Positions 9,621 through 17,614 of a stretch of 64,000 nt of DNA are shown in pieces (within the stretch, counting starts at the first letter, position 1; each line of letters starts with the position of its first letter). The notes under the pieces are model-generated. The model saw nothing but the letters and a program-made list of their open reading frames with translations, did no database searches and was not told where the DNA came from. The stretch is taken from assembly GCA_963843525.1 (NCBI GenBank), contig CAWJKM010000003.1, forward strand, positions 620,001 to 684,000, in the 5' to 3' direction. The stretch comes from DATJPR01 sp963843525. Its GTDB lineage: Bacteria > Bacteroidota > Ignavibacteria > UBA10030 > UBA6906. The position numbers and the translations under genes are program-made.

Positions 9621-10080
9621 GCCATTCAGGACTCTTTCGCTTGATCGACCAGGGAGAAAGAGTCTCTGATGTTTGTCATCGGGAAAAACGCCCGAACAGC
9701 GGTATTCTCAGGAATTTATCCCCATCTTGCTTCTTACAGTGAGGTTTGGTATCCTCATGTAACTGGGTGCCATCTGTCTTCCGCACCCTTCACTTCCCCT
9801 TTGTAACCTGGCCTTTTTCCCGTTGTGCCGAAAAAACAGGTGCTTCAGGGATCAGTACCCGCCAGGTCACCTTTTCCGTTCTCAAGGAGTTCTTCCTTTG
9901 CACACACCCGTGTGCTTCTCCTCTTGGAGTGAAGTGGTTCCGATCCCATAGGGTGTTCCTTACGGGCTGCGGACTGCGAGGTACGCTCGCACACGGGGAA
10001 GGCGCCTACACAAGAATTGCGTGAGCACTGACGGTGAAACAGCCAGTAAGACCAACGTATTGATACGGGAGGATCCTACA
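9621..10080 (+). other. Intergenic region with one hairpin
   Basis: No gene is supported in these 460 bases. A 9-bp perfect inverted repeat (GACTCTTTC at 9630-9638 with GAAAGAGTC at 9656-9664) sits just after the GH2 stop and may end the galactan transcript, although no T tract follows. The open frame at 9746-10024 has no start context, no homology I recognise and poor codon use. The region presumably also carries the promoter of the envelope cluster beginning at 10081; I could not pick a convincing -35/-10 pair. Confidence 0.5.
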
Positions 10081-10956
10081 ATGAGGTCGACAAGAATGAC
10101 GTCGGACATGCACCAGTCTGATCTGAAGCGAGATTCAATCCAACGAACGCGGCCGACCCTGGGGATACTGTGGCTTCTGGTCGTGCTTATCGGGATGGGC
10201 TATCTAACCTACTTGCTTCTCCAGCAATTTCCCGTGATCGAGAATCATTTCCCGGGTGGAAATGTACCAGCCGTCGCGGCCGTGGGCATTCTCCTGGTCT
10301 TTGTCCTTCGGATCGTCGATTCTGCGGCGGAAGGGAAGGTGTTCCTTGGATTTGCGAGAGTCCTTTTCTGGGGGTTCCCTGCCGTCGTCTCGACAGCGGA
10401 GACATTGCCTTTGTGGTACGAATATGATCGCATTCGAACGCATCCGGAAGAAGAAGTCACCGACCGGATGAAAGAACGCATGGTAGTCCTCAAAGACCGT
10501 TTGCTCGGACACTACCGGGAGCACGGATATGACTCCGACCTTGCTCTTAAACGTCCCTTTTCCAGCTGGATGACAGCGGAGGTCGTTCCGCATTACGAAA
10601 ATAATGTCGAGGCGCTTGCCTATTTTGGTGCAGGCCTTCTCATCGTCGTGGTCGGTCTTCGGGGAATCAACTACATCACCAAAGACCACCCCGAACCCAT
10701 TATTCTTGCTCTGTTCATCGAGTTTTCCATCATCAGTCTCCTTGGCCTCCTCAAGTTTTTCAAGCCCGAGCATTCCGACATCGGGTACGGGAAGACCGGG
10801 TATATCCCGCCGATGGAAGAACTGCTCCGACTCCGGAACACCGTCGAGAAGCTCCTTTCCGATCACAACAAGCTGACTTCGGATGTGACTTCCATCGACA
10901 AAGGATTGAAAGATCTCCGGGGAGGGTTGGATCGGCTCGACGGATCGAGCCGGTAG
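10081..10956 (+). CDS. Multi-pass inner-membrane protein, GldL-like C-terminal half
   Basis: ATG 10081 is chosen because GGGAGGATC precedes it at the right distance; an upstream GTG (10021) lacks this. About five membrane segments are visible: ~23-45, ~60-80, ~85-105, ~178-198 and ~207-228. The last pair is a tight helical hairpin with a Pro-containing loop, and the second helix carries a buried Glu (LALFIEFSIISLLG). A charged C-terminal coiled coil follows (MEELLRLRNTVEKLLSDH...). Hairpin, intramembrane Glu and cytoplasmic coil recall GldL, the proton-driven motor subunit of gliding/T9SS. I see this as a topological resemblance, not proven homology. First of five co-directional genes with short spacings. 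Confidence 0.7.
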   Translation: MRSTRMTSDMHQSDLKRDSIQRTRPTLGILWLLVVLIGMGYLTYLLLQQFPVIENHFPGGNVPAVAAVGILLVFVLRIVDSAAEGKVFLGFARVLFWGFPAVVSTAETLPLWYEYDRIRTHPEEEVTDRMKERMVVLKDRLLGHYREHGYDSDLALKRPFSSWMTAEVVPHYENNVEALAYFGAGLLIVVVGLRGINYITKDHPEPIILALFIEFSIISLLGLLKFFKPEHSDIGYGKTGYIPPMEELLRLRNTVEKLLSDHNKLTSDVTSIDKGLKDLRGGLDRLDGSSR

Positions 10957-11004
10957 CCTCTCCCAACCGCGCAGACACCACGTTCTATGTAAGGACTCGC
11001 GTCC

Positions 11005-11643
11005 ATGAAAATCGGAATTTATTTTCTCTTCTACATAGCGATGATCCTCGAGCTCCTCACGTTCATTGTCGAACGGGACGATGCCGTCGAGAATGCATCG
11101 TCGAAAGGACGGGATCTCGACACCCTCGCCCAGAACCTCTCGGTGGAGTATTCCCGGCCGTTGATACTCCACGCTCACAGTCCATCGTATGTCCAGTCGG
11201 GCCCTTCCCGCGGATCCGAACGGGGGCAGATGAAGGCATATGTCGCCGTAAGCAACCTCTGGTCGGCGGCGGAGAAAGATTCACTGGAATTGAAGGTTAT
11301 CCGGGTCAAGCAGGGTGTGCGGGGATCGCGTGATTCGACCACACTGCGACGGGGAGAGACAGGCAGATCGATCGGGCGAGACAGCGTATTCATCGATCCC
11401 GGGACATTCGGATTTTTCTACCTCCGGCACATCGAAGGAAACGGCAACCTGGCGTTCAATGACACCGTCTTTGTCCGATGCGAGACGATCCGACAGCCTC
11501 CCCCGAATTATCCGGACACGCTGAAGAGCATGGTCATGCAAAAATTGGGCGACGACGCTCACCTTGGCAAATCGATGGTCATCCGCAGCAATCTGGAATT
11601 CATCAATTTCAGGTCAACCGGCACGATCCACAAAGTGGAATGA
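11005..11643 (+). CDS. Single-anchor envelope protein of unknown function
   Basis: A single N-terminal hydrophobic helix (residues 3-23) has an acidic residue inside it (MILELLTF). It is followed by ~185 soluble residues rich in beta-strand patterns, which should lie in the periplasm. It starts 48 bases after the membrane protein and ends 3 bases before the next gene, so it is almost certainly co-transcribed. The layout, one helix then a periplasmic domain next to a GldL-like protein, resembles the N-terminal part of GldM. The overall sequence is not one I recognise. No catalytic motif or cysteine pair is evident. Confidence 0.7.
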   Translation: MKIGIYFLFYIAMILELLTFIVERDDAVENASSKGRDLDTLAQNLSVEYSRPLILHAHSPSYVQSGPSRGSERGQMKAYVAVSNLWSAAEKDSLELKVIRVKQGVRGSRDSTTLRRGETGRSIGRDSVFIDPGTFGFFYLRHIEGNGNLAFNDTVFVRCETIRQPPPNYPDTLKSMVMQKLGDDAHLGKSMVIRSNLEFINFRSTGTIHKVE

Positions 11644-11646
11644 TCC

Positions 11647-12804
11647 ATGTCCCCCCTCAATCTTCCTCATCCCCGGGACGGGCATCGCCCGCGGGGTTTC
11701 GCATGCATCTGTCTGGCGATCGCCATCCTCTTCCTCGCCGGACCTGCCGCAGGGGTTGCCCAGCAGGTGCGGCCCGTGTTTCAGGATAGCATCGACGCGG
11801 TCGTCGGCAGTCCATTGTTTGTAAAAGATCATCTCCGGAACTGGAATGCCAACTTTGCGTCGATCCGTTATCGCGTGACGTTGTTCCGGGATGAGAAATT
11901 CCGCGTTGCCTTGAAGGAATGGAAGTGGTCACGGGACAAAAACTACGCGAATAACCCCGGAGATTTTAATGTCCGGATCGTCGACACCCTCCGGGAATCC
12001 GGCCGCTTCTATCTTCTGCGTGTTGCCCGTGGCCCGGATGAACGGGGTGTGATCGAAGAAGCCTCGGCATACTGGATCATCGACTCCCACTGGCCGTTCC
12101 TGGCGACATCCCCGGTGCGGTCACTCGATTACGGCCAGTCTGCCTTTCTGAATTTCGCGGCAGGACACGGAAACTATGCCGACTATAGCTATCGTGTGCT
12201 CCGGGCGAGCGACAACGATCAGGTCCTCGGGGGAAGAGGGCCGGTCGTCACTGTCGACTCACTCTGGAGGATTGACGAGGATCTTCAAGACACGGCCTAT
12301 GTCGTGGAAGGGCTGTACGATGGCAGGCCCTTCCGCTACCATGATATTGCCGCTGATTCCATCGAACCTTCCCGCTGGCGGGTGAGCGTGTCGGTTCCCC
12401 CGACTCCAGCCGGCGTGACGTTGTGGACCCCCGCACCCAAGCCGTCCGATAGACTCAATCTTCTGGACATGGCTCCGCAGGAAGGGTGGCTCACCAGCCG
12501 TCAGTTCCGCTATATCTTTGAAACACCCATCGGTGCAAGCTCGATCTATGTTCGCCCGCGCACGTCCAGACAAGTCGTCAGAAGCGTCCCGGATGACTTC
12601 CTCCTTCCGGGAAACCCCTCGAGCTGGACGAACCTTGGCGACTGGCGCATTGTCACGCTGAATGTCAACCCTCTCTACCTGCGGGACAAATCGTCGCGGA
12701 GGCCGGGGACTGTCCTGGTGACCATCGAGTTTCTGGATCAATGGGGACAACAGTTCAGACAGACTTACTCTGCAAGGGTATTTTCATCGGAGTATGAGAA
12801 ATGA
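11647..12804 (+). CDS. Periplasmic protein of unknown function
   Basis: Residues ~18-40 form a hydrophobic segment ending AAGVAQQ, either a signal peptide with a long n-region or an anchor. The remaining ~345 residues are predicted periplasmic beta-rich domains with no recognised motif. Some repeated sandwich-like strand patterns occur (e.g. WRVSVSVPPTPAGV and GTVLVTIEFLDQWGQ). The gene starts 3 bases after its upstream neighbour and its stop overlaps the next ATG by 4 bases, so translation is coupled. Possible role: periplasmic shaft or linker between the membrane proteins upstream and the outer-membrane proteins downstream; this is inferred from order only. Confidence 0.7.
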   Translation: MSPLNLPHPRDGHRPRGFACICLAIAILFLAGPAAGVAQQVRPVFQDSIDAVVGSPLFVKDHLRNWNANFASIRYRVTLFRDEKFRVALKEWKWSRDKNYANNPGDFNVRIVDTLRESGRFYLLRVARGPDERGVIEEASAYWIIDSHWPFLATSPVRSLDYGQSAFLNFAAGHGNYADYSYRVLRASDNDQVLGGRGPVVTVDSLWRIDEDLQDTAYVVEGLYDGRPFRYHDIAADSIEPSRWRVSVSVPPTPAGVTLWTPAPKPSDRLNLLDMAPQEGWLTSRQFRYIFETPIGASSIYVRPRTSRQVVRSVPDDFLLPGNPSSWTNLGDWRIVTLNVNPLYLRDKSSRRPGTVLVTIEFLDQWGQQFRQTYSARVFSSEYEK

Positions 12805-14345
12805 GAAAGATCCGAATGTTCTCCAGCATCCTGATTGCGCTGGCCTTCGCCGTCCTGCCGCATGAGGCACACGCGCAGTCACTCGATTGGGTCTTTTCAC
12901 ACATCAAGGAAAAGATCCTGATTGATGGTGCGTACACAACCCTCTGGAGCACCGACACCCTTCAACGGATGGGGACGAAGATCGCCCCCAACGGAGTCTT
13001 GAAGCGTGCTGACGGAAGCGATTTCACATTCCAGAAGGCTCACACGAATCCTCAGGGGACCGTGTCGCACGATTACTCTTATACGATGATCTATCTGGCG
13101 GAGAAGTACCGTTCATACCTCCGGCCCCTTCTCATCAGGCAAACGGAGGAGGTAAGTCAGGTTGTGCGTTCCCGCTACGGGAACAACGACTCGACGCTTT
13201 CCAATGAGGTGTATGTCAGCTACTATTCTCCGGAAGATTTTCATGCACTCAATCAATCGGATCCCGACACGTACGCAAAGATTGTCCGGTTGATTACCGC
13301 CAAACCCGGCTTCCCCCTCTGGCAGCATGAGATCCACCACGACAGTAATCTTAAAGTTGCCACGACGAATGACGACTACCGGTGGTATGCGGAGGTCAAC
13401 AGCGGGTATCCGTTTGGTCCCCCGCCGCGCGAACAAATCTCACTGGATATTTCTCCGTATCAGGTGAATTTTTCCGATGCGATCTTCAGTGAGAAAGAAT
13501 CCATTGGCGTGAGGGGATTCGGATTTGAGGCGGGGTTCGGGAATCGCGTCTTGAACATGCTGGCGTACCAATCCCCGATCCTTTCCTGGGGAGGGAGACT
13601 CCTGATGTTCTTTCAGGGCGACTGGAGCAACCTGGATAGCGCAGGATTCCTCGATCTTCGCATCCTGGGGCGGTCCAAGGTGAACACGGAAAAATTCATT
13701 GTGCATTCCAAACTCTCGTCTGCGGATCCGGTCTTTGCCCTTGATCCGCCGAAAATGAATGTCCAGCCGGGTTTTGCCCTCGAACTGGGGATCGGGACGA
13801 GGTTTTTCGACGGCCGTCTCCCGTTCGTGACCTTGTATTATGGCGGGGGATCAAAAGACTATTCGAATCCGATGATCACCTACGATGGAGCGACGGGTAA
13901 GAAGGCATACTTCACCACCACGCAGCTCGAAGGCTACCTCAGCTATTTCTGGAAGATGGACCGCAGGGGCTATAACAGGTTCAAACTCGACCTTGGTGTC
14001 GGATCACACGATGTATGGGATGTGAGTTACGACTCCCTCAACCATGTTGAAGAGGGGATCCAGTTGCTGGGGACCAACAATCTCCAGGTCCTGCTTGCGC
14101 TCGATTACTCTCACAATTCGAGCGAAGAGCCGACACAGTACCTGCCGTTAACGGAGTTCGGGGCGCGAATGCGGTTCTTTTTCAACCGTCTTACGGTCAA
14201 TCCCTGGATCAAGATCTTCAAGAGCGGGAGTCATGAACTCCGCCTGGAATTTTGTGCCGTCACTCCCCCAATCGGCCGATCGCTTTTCTCCTGGGAGGCG
14301 GAAAAAGGAAGCATGATGATTCTGCGGTACAGGTATGGGCTGTAA
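12801..14345 (+). CDS. Putative outer-membrane protein of unknown function
   Basis: Signal peptide at residues 1-25 (ends AHAQS). Residues ~30-190 look soluble, and from ~residue 200 the sequence alternates hydrophobic and polar residues as in membrane beta strands (GFALELGIGTRF, FVTLYYGGG, LQVLLALDYSHN). It ends in MMILRYRYGL, without the usual terminal Phe but barrel-like. Its ATG overlaps the previous stop codon. I recognise no family. Together with the next gene it provides the outer-membrane side of the five-gene cluster. Confidence 0.7.
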   Translation: MRKIRMFSSILIALAFAVLPHEAHAQSLDWVFSHIKEKILIDGAYTTLWSTDTLQRMGTKIAPNGVLKRADGSDFTFQKAHTNPQGTVSHDYSYTMIYLAEKYRSYLRPLLIRQTEEVSQVVRSRYGNNDSTLSNEVYVSYYSPEDFHALNQSDPDTYAKIVRLITAKPGFPLWQHEIHHDSNLKVATTNDDYRWYAEVNSGYPFGPPPREQISLDISPYQVNFSDAIFSEKESIGVRGFGFEAGFGNRVLNMLAYQSPILSWGGRLLMFFQGDWSNLDSAGFLDLRILGRSKVNTEKFIVHSKLSSADPVFALDPPKMNVQPGFALELGIGTRFFDGRLPFVTLYYGGGSKDYSNPMITYDGATGKKAYFTTTQLEGYLSYFWKMDRRGYNRFKLDLGVGSHDVWDVSYDSLNHVEEGIQLLGTNNLQVLLALDYSHNSSEEPTQYLPLTEFGARMRFFFNRLTVNPWIKIFKSGSHELRLEFCAVTPPIGRSLFSWEAEKGSMMILRYRYGL

Positions 14346-14429
14346 CGGCGCCCGGCGAAGCCGGGTCGCTGCCGTGTGTTCTTTGTACCGATCTAATCCG
14401 ATTTTCCGACGGACATCTCTGGCGCACCA

Positions 14430-15782
14430 ATGAAAACCATCTCCTTACTGCTGTTCCTGTCAATCGGACTCTTTCCCGCGCGCGTGTTCGCGCAACGTCC
14501 GGACACACTGACTCTCGATGACTACCAGGCCATCTACAAGGGGCTGGAGAAGCGGACCGACATGTTTGAGAAAGAACGCTGGACGATCAGCGATCAGAGT
14601 CTGATCAGCGACGTGCTTTTTCAACTTGTCAATTTCCAGGGGGAGGGAGACAGGGACCTGAACACCATCCGCCGGGGGAGCGAAAGCTTCATCAAGAAGA
14701 ACCGGGAAGGCTTATTGCGGATCGAGTGCATAAAACGCTCGCACGACGACGAAATCGAGCGCCTGGACTTCTATGAGATGGGGGGGACCGGGCAGCCGCT
14801 CGTGTCCCTTTCCGACTATGCCAACATCCGGGAGGTGCTCGGGTCCACCACGTACGCCAAGGTCAGGACAAACCCCACAACGCATTTCGATTCCCGGCAG
14901 GGGATCGCCTACGATCTCTACTTTCATGCATTGAATCCCGAGATCATGTTGTGGTCCACGTCTCCCGATAGTTCGCACTGTTACCGCGTCTCCGCATTTG
15001 GCAGGTTGGGTGACGACTACCTCGATCTTCCATTCTGGTTCAAAGGGACGATCGTCAGCGGACTGCGTCTTGCGTATGTCGACAACACCTCGCTCCTCGA
15101 TCTCGACCGGGACTATACGCTGTACGGATTGTCCGTCGGCGTGGAATCCCCGATTAATTTCAGTGTGCAAACCCAGGAGCAGCAGAGCGGCAATTCGCCG
15201 TTCAAATCGCGGAAGGTCGAAGGGTCAGGGACAGGGTTCTACCTGAAGGCGAGCTATACCCCCTGGTCGAGAATGAATATCATCACGCAGAACTTTCAGG
15301 AGCAGATTCAGTTCGTCGTCGAAGGGTCCGTCGCGCTCCAGGAGAAGAAACTGTACGCATGGAGCATTCCGGATTCCTTCTATAGCGTGCGCAACTACGT
15401 CACGCTCGCGGCGTACTTGAAGCACGTCAGCCTCTTTAATTTCGGCGCCGGGATAACGTGGCACGACGTCCATCATGTGTACCACTATACCCCGCCCGAT
15501 GAACCGCTCCGACGGCTCGGTCCATCGACCAACAACGTGCTTCCGTTTCTTGAAGTCGGTATTTCCGAAGATGGCAGTCTGCTCCAGTACGCCATCACCA
15601 CACAGTTGAATTACAGCGTCAATGAAAACTACGGGTTCTTCGTTGTGCGATCGATGCTTATGCTGAGCAACACCATCGGCATCGATCTCCGCTATTTCAA
15701 GGCGATTCGCACGAGCGGATTGCCTGTCTGGCAGTACGACAATTACCTGGCGATATCGCCGGTGTTCAGGGTGAATTTCTAG
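14430..15782 (+). CDS. Putative outer-membrane beta-barrel protein of unknown function
   Basis: Signal peptide at residues 1-21 (ends RVFAQ). A helical/mixed N-terminal region of ~130 residues is followed by amphipathic strands to the end, and the protein ends in VFRVNF, a terminal Phe typical of BAM-assembled outer-membrane barrels. Two-part build (soluble N-terminal part, C-terminal barrel) and size (450 aa) match the preceding gene (514 aa), but I see no obvious sequence duplication. An 84-base spacing from that gene leaves room for a weak internal promoter. Last gene of the cluster; function unknown. Confidence 0.7.
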   Translation: MKTISLLLFLSIGLFPARVFAQRPDTLTLDDYQAIYKGLEKRTDMFEKERWTISDQSLISDVLFQLVNFQGEGDRDLNTIRRGSESFIKKNREGLLRIECIKRSHDDEIERLDFYEMGGTGQPLVSLSDYANIREVLGSTTYAKVRTNPTTHFDSRQGIAYDLYFHALNPEIMLWSTSPDSSHCYRVSAFGRLGDDYLDLPFWFKGTIVSGLRLAYVDNTSLLDLDRDYTLYGLSVGVESPINFSVQTQEQQSGNSPFKSRKVEGSGTGFYLKASYTPWSRMNIITQNFQEQIQFVVEGSVALQEKKLYAWSIPDSFYSVRNYVTLAAYLKHVSLFNFGAGITWHDVHHVYHYTPPDEPLRRLGPSTNNVLPFLEVGISEDGSLLQYAITTQLNYSVNENYGFFVVRSMLMLSNTIGIDLRYFKAIRTSGLPVWQYDNYLAISPVFRVNF

Positions 15783-15804
15783 GGAGAGGGGGGAAGGGGG
15801 GAAA

Positions 15805-15846
15805 CCAATTGACAAGTTGTCGATTGACAATGGACAATTGACAAGT
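15805..15846. repeat. Dispersed TTGACAAT-type intergenic repeat
   Basis: Several overlapping copies of the word ATTGACAA and its near-complement (TTGTCGATTGACAATGG) form a short imperfect palindrome. It lies in the convergent gap between the barrel gene and the minus-strand sensor-like gene. The same word family recurs at 16616-17030, 17490-17523 and 48067-48107, always between genes. Confidence 0.6.
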
Positions 15847-15866
15847 GAGTTGAACGAAGGCAAAGA

Positions 15867-16418
15867 TCACCGGTGGTGGAGGTTCTGTGCCTTACAGTCC
15901 GGGCAGATGCCGTGGGTGATGCTCACATCTGAATGTGAGCGGATATAGTCTTCCATCGGGTGCCAATTCCCGTCGCCGTCGCGGATTCTTTTGCACCAGG
16001 CGCAAATCGGCAACAGGCCGCTCAACGTTTTCACTTCTGCAAGAACGTCTTCAAGCCGGTGATTCAGGTTTCTCTGGATGACGAGGTGTTCGTGCAGGGA
16101 TCCGATGATCCCGGCGAACGAAACGAAGAGCCCCACCTCGATAAGGAGATTCCATCCGGCGACCCACACGCTGCTGCCCAGTTCAGAATACTCCGCCAGT
16201 CCCCAGAAGATTGCCGATCCGATCGCTGCGAAATAGCCGGAAGGATTCTTGAACCGCCAGGTAATCAGGAAGATGGGGACGAGATAGAAGAGGAGAAACG
16301 CGACTTCCTTCGGGGCGTAGTGGTCGATGAGTGCGATGACGGTCAATAACACGAAAGCCAAAAGGACAATGGTGAAGCTTGACCGTTCCTCCAGCCATTG
16401 TTCAATTGTGATGATCAT
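15867..16418 (-). CDS. Four-helix membrane protein with C-terminal Cys4 (CAWC...CPDC) module
   Basis: About four membrane helices occupy residues ~15-110, then a short coiled linker (~112-135) and a compact module with the pattern LPICAWCKRIRDGDGNW... and HGICPDC. The two CxxC pairs probably hold a metal. This module is often found at the C-terminus of bacterial sensor and PAS proteins; its exact role is not known to me. GTG 16421 and ATG 16418 are adjacent. A strong GGAGGGGAG lies upstream, and ATG is preferred. The gene is convergent with the envelope cluster and divergent from tRNA-Arg. A signalling role is likely, but no output domain is present. Confidence 0.75.
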   Translation of the reverse strand: MIITIEQWLEERSSFTIVLLAFVLLTVIALIDHYAPKEVAFLLFYLVPIFLITWRFKNPSGYFAAIGSAIFWGLAEYSELGSSVWVAGWNLLIEVGLFVSFAGIIGSLHEHLVIQRNLNHRLEDVLAEVKTLSGLLPICAWCKRIRDGDGNWHPMEDYIRSHSDVSITHGICPDCKAQNLHHR

Positions 16419-16494
16419 CACACTCTCCCCTCCGAAGTCTACCCTACAATATACAAGTCCTTGAACTGCCGTTCAAATGGCCGATTTCGGAGCG

Positions 16495-16523
16495 TTGCAA
16501 TTCCTGTAGATTTTTGATATACT
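16495..16523 (+). promoter_or_regulatory. Sigma-70-type promoter of tRNA-Arg
   Basis: TTGCAA (16495-16500), a 17-base spacer and TATACT (16518-16523) lie 17 bases before the mature tRNA 5' end. Spacing and both hexamers fit a primary-sigma promoter of classical type rather than the Bacteroidales TTTG/TAnnTTTG form. Confidence 0.7.
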
Positions 16524-16539
16524 AAAGACTGTATTTTCT

Positions 16540-16613
16540 GCGCCTGTAGCTCAATTGGATAGAGTGCCTGACTACGGATCAGACGGTTGGGGGTTCGAGT
16601 CCCTCCAGGCGCA
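16540..16613 (+). tRNA. tRNA-Arg (anticodon ACG)
   Basis: A 74-base cloverleaf is visible. The acceptor stem is GCGCCTG with CAGGCGC plus discriminator A, the D arm is GCTC...GAGT, and the anticodon loop CTACGGA gives ACG (read as ICG after deamination). The T arm has TTCGAGT. The CCA end is not encoded. One odd point: the first anticodon-stem pair would be C-A (CCTGA against TCAGA), where the common form has T-A. The last ~38 bases are copied, with changes, in the tandem array that follows. Confidence 0.95.
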
Positions 16614-17043
16614 CAACCAATTGACAATAGACTATGGTCAATGGACTATTGTCAATCGGATCGGCCGGGGTCTTCGGATGTGTTTGGCGGGCTGACCGCG
16701 GACCAGACGGTTGGCGGTTCGCCGTCCCTCCAGGCGCACAACCAATTGACAATAGACTATGGTCAATGGACTATTGTCAATCGGATCGGCCGGGGTCTTC
16801 GGATGTGTTTGGCGGGCTGACCGCGGACCAGACGGTTGGCGGTTCGCCGTCCCTCCAGGCGCACAACCAATTGACAATAGACTATGGTCAATGGACTATT
16901 GTCAATCGGATCGGCCGGGATCTTCGGATGTGTTTGGCGGGCTGATTGCGGACCAGATGGTTGGGGAGTCCCTCCAGGCGCACAACCAATTGACAATAGA
17001 CTATGGTCAATGGACTATTGTCAATCGGATCGGCCGGGATCTT
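16601..17043. repeat. Tandem array of ~125-bp units seeded by the tRNA-Arg 3' end
   Basis: Starting from CCCTCCAGGCGCACAACC in the tRNA 3' end (16601), the same unit begins again at 16726, 16851 and 16970, giving periods of 125, 125 and 119 bases and a last partial copy ending near 17043. Each unit contains a 10-bp perfect inverted repeat (TTGACAATAG...CTATTGTCAA), a GC-rich spacer with CGGATCGGCCGGG, and a degraded copy of the tRNA 3' third (GACCAGACGGTTGGCGGTTC). Units 1 and 2 are nearly identical. The third carries small substitutions and a 6-base loss. Reading frames through it are artefacts. Confidence 0.9.
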
Positions 17044-17410
17044 CAGAAATCGGCCTCCTCACTCCGCTTGCGGTCTTTCGGCTCGCAGCAATAATCCTGC
17101 ACAGCGCCTTGCACTCCTCTTCGACGTCCTCCAACGGAGCCGCAGGCAGCATCTTTCTTCTCTTGAGGATTGCCAGCCAAACCTCCGACTCATTTAGTTC
17201 CTTGAATGTGATCCCGAGCTTGTGAACGAAATCGTTCCTGCTTTCGGCGCCCCGTGCTTCCGCGTAATTCGGCGCCGCCGACGTTGCAGAACGAATCAGT
17301 TGTCCCGCAATATGGCTCCCCGTCGTGGATTTCGGGATCGCGTCGCATAAGTCCATCACGTGGACTGCGAATTCTATCAACCTCTTCTGGATATCGTCCC
17401 CTTTTGCCAT
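17021..17410 (-). CDS. Four-helix-bundle protein of the S23/23S-rRNA-intervening-sequence family
   Basis: Family hallmarks: an N-terminal helix with RLIEFAVHVMDLCDAIP, then GSHIAGQLIRSATSAAPNYAEARGAES, then FVHKLGITFKELNESEVWLAIL. 129 residues is the usual length (~115-130) plus a tail. ATG 17410 follows GGGAG. The family forms pentameric helical bundles; its members occur in rRNA intervening sequences, as free-standing genes, and as the Avd partner of diversity-generating retroelements. No reverse transcriptase is present here. The final ~8 codons and stop lie in the last partial copy of the tandem array, so the repeat supplies the C-terminus. Function unknown. Confidence 0.85.
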   Translation of the reverse strand: MAKGDDIQKRLIEFAVHVMDLCDAIPKSTTGSHIAGQLIRSATSAAPNYAEARGAESRNDFVHKLGITFKELNESEVWLAILKRRKMLPAAPLEDVEEECKALCRIIAASRKTASGVRRPISEDPGRSD

Positions 17411-17489
17411 GACACTTCTCCCTTTGTTGTGTTCCCATATTAGAACTACTTGAGAACGTCTTGTTTTCCGAAGCTGTCCGAAAACTTTT

Positions 17490-17523
17490 CAATTGTCACT
17501 TGTCCATTGACCATCGACAATTG
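17490..17523. repeat. Dispersed TTGACAAT-type intergenic repeat
   Basis: The stretch has AATTGTCACTTG, TCCATTGACC and TCGACAATTGG, a small imperfect palindrome built from the same words as the core of the tandem array. It lies upstream of the four-helix-bundle gene and ~90 bases before the DPP4 gene. Together with the array it brackets the four-helix-bundle gene on both sides. Confidence 0.55.
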
Positions 17524-17614
17524 GGTCTCCCGCGATTGCATCTCCTTTCCTCTTTCGGTATTTTGAAGCCATTCCCTTTCCTATCCCTTTCGATTCACCA
17601 CCACGGCGGCAGTC

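Noticed and set aside
9746..10024. 92-codon frame in the gap before the envelope cluster
   Set aside because: No start context, no recognisable motif and unusual composition for this genome.
16601..17043. CRISPR array
   Set aside because: The repeated unit is ~125 bases with no alternating short repeat and unique spacer, and no cas genes are near.
16587..17225. Overlapping small frames through the tandem array reading MVNGLLSIGSAG
   Set aside because: They repeat only because the DNA repeats, have no ribosome-binding sites, and cross the tRNA 3' copies.
17021..17410. Diversity-generating retroelement with Avd
   Set aside because: The four-helix-bundle protein fits the Avd superfamily, but no reverse transcriptase or template/variable repeat pair is present within the window.
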